This document shows, piece by piece, positions 24,502-36,593 of a stretch of DNA of 64,000 nucleotides (the stretch's first letter is position 1; every line of letters begins with the position of its first letter). The translations under genes and the position numbers were made by a program. The notes under the pieces were generated by a model. That model was not told where the DNA came from, ran no database searches, and was given only the letters and a program-made list of their open reading frames with translations. The stretch is from Drosophila miranda (Eukaryota > Arthropoda > Insecta > Diptera > Drosophilidae): positions 19,734,913 through 19,798,912 of the forward strand of contig NC_046677.1 in NCBI RefSeq assembly GCF_003369915.1, given 5' to 3'.

Positions 24502-26533
24502 TTAATTGTTATAGTTCTGCCTGCCGCCCAACTCGAGGAGATATCGATCCGGATGATCCATCCAGTCGGCGGCTGTAAGCTTGACTGTTCGCTGTCTCTC
24601 GGCCTCCCTTATTTGCCATTTCTTGATGTCCAATTGCACTTCGCGTGATGATTTGTCGCCGCAGCCCCACACCTGTCGAGAGAAGGAAAGAACGGAGCAA
24701 CGTGTAGTTCTTGTTGTTGGTAAATTGTTGTTGGGTAAGGAGAAACGTAGACTTAATTGAAATGCATCGTAAAAACACAGTTGCGCACTAGTAGGATGCC
24801 GATATGTGTTGTTTTTAACTGCTTAGACTGGAACTTACGTCGTTTATATGCAATATACATACATATGTACGTCTATGAATTTTACACTATATGCATATAC
24901 ACATATATATTCTGTGTTAAATAAGGCTTTTTGTACATGAATATGATTAAAGTACAGAAAAATATACACTTGAAAAATGATCACCTCTATGGACATGAGT
25001 CCCGCGGCCAAGCCCTTGCAGTCCACATTTTCAAAATGCTCATCGACAGCTATGATGGGCTTACGAGGATCGGCACCAGCCCGCAATCCCTTGGGGTAAC
25101 CTCTTATGCTGGTGTTCAGGTATAGGATATTGGGCTTCTTCTCCAGTATCACAAATCTGAAACAGGAACATAGTTAAACAAGAGTTCAAAGTCTTTCGGT
25201 TTCGATACGCACTTGGGCAACAGCTGGATGACACAGCTGCCCTCGCCGCCCACAAACAAGTGAGTCTCCTTCCATTCACTAGGTGCAGCCACGCAGTATG
25301 TCTGCTCATCCTTTGTATGAAGCAGGACCAGCGTTGGTCCACGATAGCCGAGAACGTGGTGCAAGAAGCGGTTGGCACCCACTCCATGCTCGTTGGAATC
25401 ATACAGCAGCGTCCAGTGGGACGGCATCATCGAAAGCTTCTCCTTAAAGATTTGCACGGCTGACGAGGCGCTATTGTTGGCTTTGTTAGATGGCGAAGGC
25501 GCAATGGTTTGTGGTTTGGAATATAGCGGAGGCAATGCCCCAGCCAAGAGCCAGGCTTGTGAAAGCGGCATCAGAGAATCCGAGAAGTCAGAACCAATTC
25601 CGCTGTGATCCGTTGTATCAGTGAAAGGATTGCGCTGCTCCAAAACCGGAGTCTGCAGCTCAATCCCGCAAGACAGTGAATGTTGCTCGAGGCCGCGATA
25701 CGCGGTGGACAGCGTGTGCACGCAATACTTGTGGACGAGCAGCACCAGCCGGATTAGGTTCTGCTCAAACCACCGGCACACGTAGCCAAGACTCAGGCTG
25801 TCATGGCACAGAAATATGGACTTGGTGACCGAGCCAAATGTGCGATTGATGGCTGTACAGAGCACTGCGTTTCCAGAATGCTGCATGGCAATCGTATAGC
25901 ATATATGAAGAAGACGAGTAACCCCCGTCTTATCTATGAAATCTGGATTGTCTTCCTGCGCGTACATCTTTATATAGCACTCAAGAGTCTTGGCATCGTC
26001 CATGATGCCAAGGAAGCGCTCGCACTGCTGGCGAAAGGCGACTGTGCCCAAGTGCTTTGTCGTGGCCTTTGAAGACGTGTGCATTAGCTGGAACAATCGA
26101 TGGCCCAGATCGGTGTATTGTGGAAAGACTTGTGACTGGAAGAAAACAGCTTATATCAATGAGTTCTTGTTATCAGTTAATGACAATTACTCACCACAAA
26201 GACATCTGCCACTATGCCATTAATTCCATACTTGGCCGACGTTTGCTCCCTCAGGATCTCTGCCAACTTCTCCACTGGCACCAGCTGCGTCAAGTACTTT
26301 TCCGTTACATCTGCCCCAGAAGCCGATCTGGTCATTGTTTGCGATTGTTGTTGCACCTTGAGACTGTTGTTGCTGCCGCTATTCGCAGCGCCACCGTCCG
26401 AGCTCCCATTGTGAGAGTGAAACGACGACGCAGTCGATGACTGTGTGGCGGATTTGTGATGATGTTTCTGTTTCCCACCTTCCAGAGGGGGTTCACTGGC
26501 GTCAGATTCGCCTTTTGAGCTCGTATTGCCCAT
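24502..26533 (-). CDS. TLDc-domain protein, MEAK7/TLDC1 type
   Basis: Four exons (26533-26195, 26135-25213, 25156-24985, 24672-24502) give 534 residues. It starts MGNTSSKG, with Gly2 and Ser6 matching an N-myristoylation signal, followed by a Ser/His-rich low-complexity stretch. The middle is helical. The C-terminal TLDc domain is recognisable from the SMMPSHWTLLYDSNEHGVGANRF block, the GPTLVLLHTKD strand, FVGGEGSCVIQLLPKF, and VWGCGDKSSREVQLDIKKWQ (residues about 330-510). MEAK7 is a lysosome-associated activator of alternative mTOR signalling in mammals; the myristoylated start and domain order agree. I recall a TLDc gene numbered CG4658 at this locus but leave the symbol blank. Exon phases match and all borders are GT-AG. 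Confidence 0.85.
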
Positions 26534-27362
26534 ATTTGTTTATTGGCGTTGGTGCTGCGAGTCTAGTCCACTTCGACGCAATTAATTTTGCAAGCTAGTT
26601 CTCTCTCTCTCAGAGCACTATTGGTACAAGTAAAGGGCATAAAAAAGGCGAAACGCAGGTTTGCACTGAAAATGGCTTGTAAGGCGCAACAGGTGCAGGG
26701 ACGTTTTCGCAGTAAAAAACACTGCGACACAATAAAAACCTGTTACGAAACACACGAACACATCGCTAACAAATCTGGTAAATTTACATAATTAAATTGC
26801 AAATAAAAATTTTAAAGAGAAACGAAAACAAAACTAAACAGAACACAACCAGGGTGACCGTTTTTAGTATATTATATACTTTTCGGTATATTTTGAAGTT
26901 AAAATTAAGGTGAAGCTATATTTGTGGTATATTTCATCCATTTTGTGGCATATTTAATCTATTTTGTAGTATATATTACAATAATATAATAATAATATAT
27001 AATTGCATCCTCAAACAATTCTCTCAGAAGTAAACTGGATTAAAACCAACATTGGTTAAAGAATGAAAATATCTATCGGAATATTTGACCGATAATTCAA
27101 CGACTAATTGCGTTTATGCCGTTCGAGTGGATCGTGTTTTTTGGTTTATTTCAAGCTATGAACTACATTACTGTTCCCTTTTTTTTCGGAATTATAGTGT
27201 TTTAGCATTAAAAATATAATATTAATCCATCTTTGCTATTCGAAGTACTTATAGTCTCTGGTTGCAAATAATTCGGCACACAAGTTTATCACGCATTGTT
27301 GCCGCATAAACCATCCTATCCAACCTGGTTGTGAGACAAACAGTAAATAAATTCTACAACAA
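26534..27362. promoter_or_regulatory. divergent promoter region with Motif 1-like and Motif 6-like elements
   Basis: Between the TLDc gene and the ankyrin gene lies a cluster of GGTATATTT-type motifs (26883-26985) next to CAGGGTGACCG at 26850, which on the minus strand is CGGTCACCCTG, one base from Motif 1. The motifs resemble those of the dispersed promoter repeat, but the rest of the sequence is not alignable to it by eye. Confidence 0.5.
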
Positions 27363-28067
27363 ATGGTGGCGCCTGCGAACACATTGCAAAATAGCACAAA
27401 CTCTGACGAAGATGAGTCCGTGCGAGCGGCGCCCACTTCCATGCTATTGCTGGATGCTAAACGCAAGAGTGCGTTTCTGCCCTATCGTCCCCAGTCGACC
27501 GTCTTGACCAATCTTCAGCGAGGAAACACTGAAGCCACATTTTGTCCCGTGGAAGTGTTGCTCTCCTTTCACGAGCGCGCAGGTCAGGGTGAGATTACCG
27601 AGGAGCAAGTGACTGCGGAGCTAGGAAGGCAGAAAGACATTGACTGCAAGGATGCTCATGGGTTCACTGCGCTCCATTGGGCCGCATCGTATGGCCAACT
27701 GGTCTCAGCGCAATTGCTTGTGTCAGTTGGGGCAAATGTAAACAGCCTGGCCCCAGACTTGGTAACTCCTCTGCTATTGGCAGCCTCCGGAGGACACAAT
27801 GAGATCGTGCGGTACCTCTTGGAGCGCGGCGCCCATTCTTCACACATGGACATTGTGGGAAATACGGCTCTAATGTACGCTGCTGCCGGCAATCATCCGC
27901 ATACTTGCAATGAACTTTTGGCCAAAGACTTGGACTTAAGTGCTACCAATGAGAACGGGGAGACAGCCTATTCCCTGGCGGTGGAGCATGGATCACATCT
28001 GGCTCAGGCTTTGCTAGAGCAGTACATGACCGCCATAATCACAGCGGGTGCATTTGGCAGTATTTAA
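27363..28067 (+). CDS. ankyrin-repeat protein, ANKRA2/RFXANK type
   Basis: A single-exon frame of 234 residues. The N-terminal 90 residues include a PYRPQSTVLTNLQRGNTEA segment typical of the ANKRA2/RFXANK group. Four to five ankyrin repeats follow (about residues 95-225), with TALHWAASYGQLVSAQLL, TPLLLAASGGHNEIVRYLLERGA and TALMYAAAGNH. In vertebrates these proteins bind PxLPxI-type motifs in class IIa histone deacetylases and, for RFXANK, join the RFX complex on MHC class II promoters; the fly partner is not known. The stop is followed directly by a 3' region toward the convergent CG4709. I think the melanogaster counterpart may be CG5846 but am not certain. Confidence 0.85.
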   Translation: MVAPANTLQNSTNSDEDESVRAAPTSMLLLDAKRKSAFLPYRPQSTVLTNLQRGNTEATFCPVEVLLSFHERAGQGEITEEQVTAELGRQKDIDCKDAHGFTALHWAASYGQLVSAQLLVSVGANVNSLAPDLVTPLLLAASGGHNEIVRYLLERGAHSSHMDIVGNTALMYAAAGNHPHTCNELLAKDLDLSATNENGETAYSLAVEHGSHLAQALLEQYMTAIITAGAFGSI

Positions 28068-28189
28068 CTGTAGGTAAACTAAGAAAATCTAATTAGGAAA
28101 ATTCTTCATATACGAGTATGTACATAGATACAAGTTGCATCCCCGAATCTTGGGTGATATTGGAACATAAACAAGCATATGTAACTTTA

Positions 28190-29828
28190 TTAAAACTCAA
28201 ACATTTTATTCTTACGTGTATGCTGCTCTTTGCTAAGTCTGTGCTCATGAGCCTGCAGCGTGGCCAGCTCCTGCTTCTGGCTCTGTAACTGCATATGCAG
28301 CCGTTTTTGCAGTTGGATATCGGTGGCATTGCGGTCCAGGGACTGTTTTAGCTTTGCAATGTCCCTTTGCTTGCGTCGTATGTCATCGGCCACTCGCACC
28401 GTTTCCACATTAAGCGTTTTTGTAGAGTGCTGTTGCAGATCATTTGTTTTTGCCTTCTTAGCAGCTTGATCGCCTTGATGACGGTTCTCTCCACCGCCTA
28501 GCACGCTCCCATTAAGAAACGAGAAGACATCCGTGCGCTGTGTCTCTCGAGCATAGGCCTTCTCATTGGCTTTGTTCTGGCGGCGCTGGGCTCGCTTTAG
28601 CTTTCGTTCCACGCTAAAATAGTCTTGGTCTCCATTGGCGGCTTCTCGCAGCTCCATACAAGCATCTAGAGATCGTCCCTGAGGAAGTATTTGAGCACTT
28701 ACTGGCGTTACAATCCCACGCCCTTCGGATCCCAGTCCCGTGCCGTGAATGTACCCCATCTTCTCCATCAGCTTGGATCCTATTCCCTGTGACATTAATC
28801 ATCATCCCTTTAGTTCAAGTCTTTAACTACGTTCGAATACTTACGCGTGTGTACTGCTCCCAGGCGCCTAGTTTTTCAGTAGGCTTAAAAGTAAATAAAC
28901 TTAATTCGACCATGCGAGATCGATGTGCTGCCTCTAAATCGTCCATATCCGAGTCGATTTCGTCACTGCTTTCATCGTGTGGGCTTGAGCTGCTGTCCTC
29001 GCTGGTCAGTTCATCCTCGTCTTCAGTAATCAGTGGATAAAGTTCTTCGAATTGAAAATCGCGCTCGCGTTCTTTATGGTCCTGTCCATCCAAGCGCACA
29101 CGGCAAGTTTTCTCCACAAAGTTAGCGCATAGGACACGGCCGCGATGCCACAGGCGGTCTGGCATCTTGGCTAGCACCGGGCAGTTGCGAGCGAGCCTGG
29201 GAAAATCTGGGGGAATGTAGCTCTTAATAGAGGCACCGGGCACCAAGGCGCCATGCGAATATCGGCAGCGTATCTCGTCGAAACGGCACTCTCCCTCGAG
29301 ATAGTAGTTGCAGGGTAGCATTTCGCAATGTGTGGGATTTATGTAAAGTACGCGTAACCGGACGTCCAGGTCGGAATTTCTGTTGATGATTACTTCATCG
29401 TCCACGCCACAGATGAGTGCGTTGTGATAGCTCAAGGCACCCCAGCTATGCTCGTGGGGAGCTGAGCACTTTTCTCCTACTAGGGCATTGTACTTGGCAC
29501 GCAGATCCTTTAATTGTTGCTCTTCGTCCTCATTTTTTGTGGCGTCAACGTTGGCAGCTGCCTCCTCCAGTTCATTGAGTTCGCTCTTTAGCCGCAGCAA
29601 CTCATCGTCCAGGATGTCCCCCTGTTGAGCTGTTTGGTCAGCTTCTGTCTCTCGAGTGAGGGCCAAGAGCTCTTGCAGATTCGTTCTGAGCGTTGATAGT
29701 TCTTCCCGCTGTTGCTCGTCCGTGGTGTTTTCCAGCGCCTGCTCCACAGCCACCAACTACAGGATCTGTGATTAGGAATATCCGTATAGAGGAAACGAAA
29801 CTCTCACCTGTGCTTCATACTCATCCAT
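28190..29828 (-). CDS. CG4709: CCCH zinc finger and G-patch protein, ZGPAT type
   Basis: Three exons (29828-29808, 29756-28845, 28786-28190) give 509 residues, near the known fly length. The N-terminus is a coiled coil. A CCCH finger is at about residues 155-180 ([20 protein letters not shown]), a Tudor-like region follows ([21 protein letters not shown]), then an acidic Ser-rich block. The G-patch is at about 310-355 ([24 protein letters not shown]) and a coiled coil closes the protein. Mammalian ZGPAT is a nuclear transcriptional repressor that also associates with spliceosomal components. The first coding exon is only 21 nt (MDEYEAQ). The G-patch begins exactly at an exon border. The promoter carries an inverted copy of the Motif 1/Motif 6 repeat. 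Confidence 0.92.
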
Positions 29829-29901
29829 TGTTTATGTTAGGCATCGATTCGATGCAACTTAAGTCAGCAATTAGTAAATTTTCGAAAGGTTCGCATACAT
29901 A

Positions 29902-29912
29902 CAGTGTGACCG
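29902..29912 (-). promoter_or_regulatory. Ohler Motif 1 on minus strand for CG4709
   Basis: CAGTGTGACCG reads CGGTCACACTG on the minus strand, an exact Motif 1, about 75 bp upstream of the CG4709 start codon. A CGGTATATTTT (Motif 6) lies just further upstream on the same strand. Confidence 0.7.
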
Positions 29913-30071
29913 CGGACTTAAAAAATATACCGTAAATATACTGACGAATTCAAGTTCTATTTTACATATTCCTCGATATTGATCTTCCGTCGAATATTAT
30001 TAGCTATATAGAACATTTAGCCATGTCCACATAATTTTATCCAATTAATTAATCTATTTTTTACTTGATTG
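29902..30071 (-). repeat. dispersed repeat copy 2, inverted relative to copy 1
   Basis: Read on the minus strand, this segment matches 20221-20450 in order and orientation relative to the downstream gene. Shared blocks run from the TCAAGTA...TTAATTAATTGGATA block through TAATATTCGACGGAA to CAGTATATTTACGGTATATTTT and CCGCGGTCACACTG. By eye the alignable parts are roughly 75-80% identical, so the copies are old or have evolved under constraint only in the motifs. Confidence 0.7.
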
Positions 30072-30251
30072 GCTTAATTTTAACACTTGCTTTTATTGGA
30101 TGCATACATATGTATGTGTGTATGCACTAGTCCGAAATCTATCTGGCTGCACCGTCAGCTGTTTGCTGCGGACATTTTTCAACACTGGTACGCAGAACAA
30201 AACACCGGCAAACGCGTGCACCATCATTTCACAGTTACATTAGTTTAAACC

Positions 30252-31789
30252 ATGCAATTTTCATTAAATTGCACAAGAAAACATGTCGCGCAGCGACTGT
30301 ATCGGTTTACAAGTAAAATCGCCGTCGATGTGGACCCAACAGTGATTTCCGGCCTGGAGCAAGCCACATTAAAGCCGAGAAAGCATCCTGGCATCGTCAA
30401 GCCCAACCATCTTGAGCTGCCCCAGCAATTGGGCGACACACTGAGGCGCATTGTTGGCGACCATCCCGTCAAGAAAGTCCTGCAGGACAGCCAGATGCTG
30501 AACTCCTACATCAGGTCCCGCCATCCCCCACCTACCTTGGCAGAAATCGAAAACAAAAAGAAACTGATCGTTGAGGAGGTCAATGCCAAGATGTCCCTGG
30601 AACGCTTGGCCACGTTAAGCGAGGAGGAAGCAGATCGCTGGAAACGCAAGCGGGAGCTGGAAATCAATAAGCGCCTGAGCCAGCGTACCTATGCTTGGAA
30701 GCCCATCGAGTACGGAGCATACGAAGCCATTGTCTATGCGGTGGCCAGAGGAGCCCAGGAGTATGCTGTCCTGAAGCGAGTTCTCACAGAGCTCGCCCAG
30801 AGAGATGAACAATTTAAGCCCCGCAGCTACTTTGACTTTGGCTCCGGGGTCGGCACTGGCATGTGGGTGGCCAGCGAACTGTGGAAAGAGAACATATTTG
30901 AGTACTACAATGTGGACCGATCCAGGGAAATGAATGAGCTCTCCGAGCTGATCCTACGGGATGGCCAAGAAAACAAGCAAATATCTTTGCGAAATGTGTT
31001 CTACCGCCAGTTTCTACCTGCCATTGAAACAAAATATGATTTGGTCATTATTTCGCACACTCTCTTCGAGATGGTTGACAAGGCGCAGCGAGAAGAGGTT
31101 CTGCTCAACCTGTGGCGCAAGTGTGATGGCTACATGGTCATTGCGGAGGAAGGAACACGACGTGGCTGTGAGCTGGTCAACGACGCCAGACGTTTCCTAT
31201 TGCATGTCAAGGATGCGGAGCTGCAAGGCCACACTGTTGCCCCGGTAAGCTAAGCAATGATTTTTGACATCAGTAAAGTCCATGAATTCCACTCTCAGTG
31301 CCCACACGACTTGCGCTGTCCCCGTCTTAGAGATCTGGCCGATCGCACACCCTGCAATTTCCCTGTAAAATACGCTCCACTGCGACTGAGCAACGACAAC
31401 TACGGCGATCGCCAAACCTCGCTCTACAGCTATGCCATTTTGAAGAAGGGCCCCGTCACAGACACCTCTCGCCCTTGGCCCCGTATTGTACGTCCCACCT
31501 TGGTGCGGTCAAAGCATGCGATTTGCCGTCTCTGCACGGAAGAGGGAAAGTTGCAAGAGGTCATCTTCACGAAGGCCAAGCACGGGAAGTAAGTGCCCAA
31601 CTGCCCAATTTCTCCGAGGTTCGTCTCTGCCTCACGATACTGTTTCCTTGTTCTAGATCGGCTTACAGCTGTGCCAAAGTCAGCCGTTGGGGCGATCGCC
31701 TGCCCATGGCCGTGGGTCCGCTGCAACCATCTAGTCAGACCACCAATCCTTCCAAGACAGGCCAGCCCCAAGATGCAGAGTTGGCGTAG
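30252..31789 (+). CDS. METTL17: METTL17/Rsm22-type mitoribosome small-subunit assembly factor
   Basis: Three exons (30252-31244, 31299-31588, 31657-31789) give 471 residues. A basic N-terminus (MQFSLNCTRKHVAQRLYRFTS) suits a mitochondrial presequence. A methyltransferase-like fold is marked by FDFGSGVGTGMWVA near residue 195 and an LVIISHTLFEM strand near 260. A cysteine set, C332PHDLRC338 with Cys350 and the later CRLC pair near 400, matches the iron-sulphur binding cysteines known for this family. METTL17 helps assemble the 28S mitoribosomal subunit. The gene is divergent from CG4709 with about 420 bp between start codons. The melanogaster counterpart is probably CG13126, from memory. Confidence 0.88.
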
Positions 31790-34700
31790 TTTAAGTTTAA
31801 GTTTAAGCATTGTTGATTTACCTTGATAGGCATAATGTTACACATTGCCGAGCCCGCGGTTAATTGGTACTAAAAACTGGCGTTCAATTAGTCGATTTAA
31901 TTACGTGCAAACAAATCGTTGCGGGCGGAGCAAAAAATTAATTAAATAGTTGCATTTAAATTAACCATACAATCCAAATGGCAGAGCCCCATGCTCATTG
32001 ATACTAAATTTCGTTGAACGGCCGGCCGGAACACACCCTTACCTAGATTTTAATGCCGGCAGAGCCAATGTGGAAAGACAAAGGCAGATGCGGCTGGGTT
32101 GGCCGCTGTGTGGGATCAGCTTTTTATATAATTCCCCAGCAACAGCCGCAGCTAGCGATACGATATGTATATGTTATATGTAGACCATGGCTTGTACATA
32201 GAAATCGCTTGGCCAATGGTCAACGTTGTAAGCACAGTGTGTCAATGTGTTTGTCGACACAGCTGTGAGGTGAGGGGGAGTTGGGTTGCTGGCTAACCAG
32301 GTGTGTCATTCCACTTTCCATTAGAATATGTTCAATCTAAGAACTTTGAACCGTCTAATCCTGAATCTATTTTCTAATCTTTCTTTCGTGGTTGATTTTG
32401 AAAAGAGATCGTGGAGGGCTGAACACTTTTTTGGAATCCTAACTTGTAACTTTCAATTAGGACTCGAAGGACCCAGATGTCTGGCAAACAGCCCGCGGCC
32501 AAGCCCAGTTCTGTTGGGACTTACAGTATACATTCGAATTTGGCTGACATTTGGCTACTTCGTGTGTCTGTTTGCTGGTATTAATGAGCGACGCGCCCTT
32601 TTAATGACCGCAGATCATCCCCGCAACTATTCAACGCTTACTTATTTCCGTTTCCCTCGTCCTGTGTGCCGCTGTGGCAAAAAGGGCATAACCTGCGGGA
32701 GTGGGTTGAAAAAGGGCAACTTGTGGGGCGCGAAAAGTGGCACGTCCGTGTCTGGGTGTGGGTGTGGTGACCCCCAGTTATGTGTACATATACATATACG
32801 TTTAGGGATTGGCTTTGGAAGAAGGTGTGTTCTAGGGAAACGAAGTGGGGATAAATATAACTGACTTATAAACATGACTAGCGAAGGACTCGCAATCATT
32901 AAAGTGCTCTCTGTATGGATATCCTAGCAGTTTTAATGTTACAAGTCTTAATATTTTCAAATATGCAAGTATTTCTGTAATATTTCAATTCGGATGACTG
33001 ATGGGTGACCGAAAGACACACATCATTAAAATGTTAAACATGTAACTTTCTGGTGGATCGATCATACACAGCGATTGGAGCTCCAACACCCTTTTGGGGG
33101 TTTCTTGCCCTTAGATTCTCTCAGTTCTGCAGTTCACGCACTGCACCAGGAGTCCAATTTAATTAGGAAATGCATTTGCCAAGTCATTAACACATTTATA
33201 ACTTCAAATAAAACTTAAATGGCAGGATATATGGCAGGATCCAGCTAGGAGTATGTGCCCGTTCGTCCAATGATAAACGGCTACATTATGTGGCAGTCCA
33301 AGCCCTGTTCTGCCCGAACACACGTCATGACGACCCTGGGGCCGTGGCATCTCCATCTCCGCTAGTCGGATTCTATATTCTAGGTGGGGTCGCGTCGCTC
33401 GTTAAAAAGGCGCGTTCTATGGTGGTGTCAGCTGTCGTTCTGCTTCCATTTGACGGCTTGTATTAGTAAGGTGCGTCCCACAACAACAGCAACATAGCAC
33501 AACGGTGGCGCTTAGAAAGCATGCGCCGCTGTTGCAAGTGTTGCCCGCTAGTGACCCACCCACCCATTCATTCAGCCTAACCATCAGCCAGTCAACCAAC
33601 CCCAACCGAGCACTCAGCCAACCAGCGAGGCAGCCGGTACGCCGGGGCAGCCAGTACATTGTCGTTAGTAGTTCCTTTTGTTCCTAGTATCTAATTCTAA
33701 TGCCGACTCCCCCGGCCAGCAGAAGCAGCGGGAAATGTTTCACATAGACGCACGGCTCCGGGTCGATCACAAGTGGCATTGTGGGAGGTTACCTACAGGC
33801 CAGCGGTCCGCTTCGTGCATCAGTTCAACTTCGAGCGTTGCCAGGAATAGTTGCGGTTGCGGTCGCGGTTCTACTTCCATATCCAAGTGTCCCTTCAAGC
33901 TCTGGTGCTTAGAGATTTTCCTTGACATTCTACCGTGTGCTGGCATATTTCATTCGCGCCTGTATCTTGCTGAACCGTAGCCATCATGGTCTTTCATCCC
34001 GGTTGAGCAAAATTTCAGGTGTGTGAGAAATTTGTTAAGCAATCTTCACTCCATCAGCAGTCGGAATCGGGATTGAAACTCTTTCTTTGGCGGTGAGTCA
34101 TTAGGGGACTTCTAAAATCATGCGAGGGATCAATTTTGCCAAAGCAGCAAAAATCACGCCATTAGCGCCATGAAAATGGTTCATTACTCGTAAATATGAA
34201 GACATAAACCACTTCCGATGCGACTCAGATCAGATGTGGGGAGACAACGTGCTTTATTGCCCCGAACACAAGTCACAAGTCATAAGTTGTTCTAATCAGT
34301 CCAGCGCGAACCGGGGAGAAAGCTATAAAGAAGCAATGCACACGACCATGGCAGATCACCCACGACAAAGCGGCGGTACTCGCATTGGCGTCGACGTCGA
34401 CGTCGATCAAGAGCTTTGAAAGACGCCGCAATTGTTTGGACTTTGGTTACTTAGTAGAACAGCACCACAGCGATAGCGACATGGTCAGCACAGGTACGAT
34501 AGAGTGGGACTGGAATGATATTCCTAAATGTTTGTACTGGGAGTAGCGTGAATCTCTAAAACAGGGAATTTAGACGGGGGTGTGGGCTAAGCCAGCCAGA
34601 GATTGCCTTGATTTAATCAAAAGAGATACGTTTCCAGGCGGTTTATTTACGATTTCCTATAGCTTACGACTATGCGAGTATATTGTATGGCGTGAACGAT

Positions 34701-36022
34701 CGTAAATCGTAATCTTATCGTTTTGTTGGTTGGTTGTTCGCAAGCGTGCAGATTGTGTTTTAGTCAATATTTGAACCTATCAAACCCTTATGTAAATTGT
34801 TATTTATAGCATATTTGACTTCCCCCAGAAATTCGATCACTCCCATAAACCTGGCCATGCCTATGGCAGTTTGGACACGTCCGATTTATCCCTAAAATTC
34901 ATAAAGTGCCTGAGGGCTAAGCTAATCGGCGCTACAAGCGCAGGAACCAGCTCAAACTTCGAAATGGCAATCTACAGTCTAAAAATCCATGACGTAGCGC
35001 TCAACCCGATCTCATTTCATATTGTTTCTTTTTTTCCTATTCTCTATACAACTTTGCGATTACTAAGCTCGGGAACATATCAATCGGATTTCGTGTAGCT
35101 CGAGTCGAGAGAACGGTTAAAGTCCAACAAGAGGATTGAATCATAGTACTACAAGCGACGGACTGTCGGTACATGGATCGTGCAATGAGGCAACTATTAC
35201 GATAATAGCTAAATAAATACTTATCAATCAAGTTTATTCTCCAAACTATACAAAACAAAAAACGGAAAAAACCATTCCAGCTGGGGCAGGGCTCTTGAAA
35301 AGTGATCATCATATCACATATCACAAAGATCCATTGAGTACGGATTTTGGAAACATCGACATTCAAAGAGGTCAAATACTCGTATGGGAATCAAAGTTTG
35401 TATGGAAATATACAAGTAGTTCTAAGGAAAACTTTTCCGTTTCTGAAGATTATCCATCCAAATTGTACACATTTTTGTTTCTACATAGCTCCATAAGATA
35501 TAGCTACAGAGGAACGACAAATAGTTGGATAAGAATCAATTGAGAGAGACTAAAGGATGGTAATATAAGAGGGATTCAAGCGTACATCTACACAAGGTAA
35601 GGTCATGCTATGATCCGGGGAGCATAAGATGCTTGCTCTCCTTCCACTTTTTGCTCTCTATGTGTCAAGGCAAGCAAAGCTCCGGGTACCTTGGAGATCT
35701 ATATTCGAATATACATACATATATCTGTGTATGTATGTATAGTCGCATTGTAAAGTTGCTCGATAATGTCATGACGGGGATAGAGCCGGGCATTGTACTA
35801 CGTTGTTGCTGCCATTGAGTTCATAATAAAAGCGAAATGAAGAATCCGACAGCAGAAAGAAAACATTTTATTACGTACAATACGAGTACAATGAAGAATC
35901 GAAGAAATTCGATATGTGGACTTGAGACCCGAGCGATCGGGTGGTAGATCGTGCTACCAAAAACTCAATCAGCTGCCCGACAGGTGAGTATCTGTGTTGT
36001 TAGCAGGTATTCGCGAGAGAAC

Positions 36023-36055
<33 letters not shown>

Positions 36056-36290
36056 CGAGCTTCTTATCAGCGAAGGAAAACGACAAAATTAACAACGCCA
36101 AAACATTAATAACCAATGCAAAATATACGCCAACAGAGAGGTAACCGTCAAGCCACAGCAAGGCGCAGTAGCAGCGGCTGTTCGGCTGTGCTTCTGATAA
36201 AGCTTGCATTTCACTCACACACTCACGCACACAGGCAGAGACAAAAGACCAACACACGAGCACACACAGATACTCAGCTCCACCAGCTGA
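31790..36290. other. noncoding region upstream of the ABCG gene
   Basis: About 4.5 kb without a recognisable gene. Open frames up to 178 codons occur but lack family features. The motif TACTCGTA/ACGAGTA recurs. A GT-then-GA microsatellite lies at 36025-36055. The region may include alternative promoters or 5' exons of the ABCG gene, but no splice pairing can be established from sequence alone. Confidence 0.4.
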
Positions 36291-36593
36291 GACGTTCGAT
36301 CGTGTTCTTTGTGCGCTTGTGTGAGTCGTCGTCAGCTGGTCGGTAGGCGGTCGGTCTCTACCGGAATTCGAATTCTGAGGGAACGCGTTCAAACGGTCCC
36401 AACAAGCTAAATGGGGGATCATTATTCGTTTCACTGGCCGCCAGTCGTGAACACGTCGCTCCGAAGACGCCGTTACTCCTCGGTAAATTCGATCGCGAGT
36501 TCAAGCCGAAGAAACTACCGAAAGGGTTCCGTTCCGAATTCTTAGCCCTAGAAGTGATAGTAGTTCTACAGCACCTGCTGACGTTCAAACGGG
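36290..36593 (+). other. CG5853: probable 5' noncoding exon of the ABCG gene
   Basis: A GC-balanced stretch without a long frame ends in a strong splice donor (ACGG/GTAAGG at 36593/36594). The next downstream partner is the acceptor ttgcag at 38914-38919, which opens the first coding exon 12 bp before the ATG. The left border and transcription start are uncertain. Confidence 0.4.

Noticed and set aside
32328-32864. Plus-strand open frame of 178 codons upstream of the ABCG gene
   Set aside because: No recognisable domain; composition drifts along the frame; no promoter or splice support.
36025-36055. GT/GA microsatellite considered as a regulatory element
   Set aside because: Simple repeat without further evidence; GAGA-factor binding cannot be claimed from a short run.
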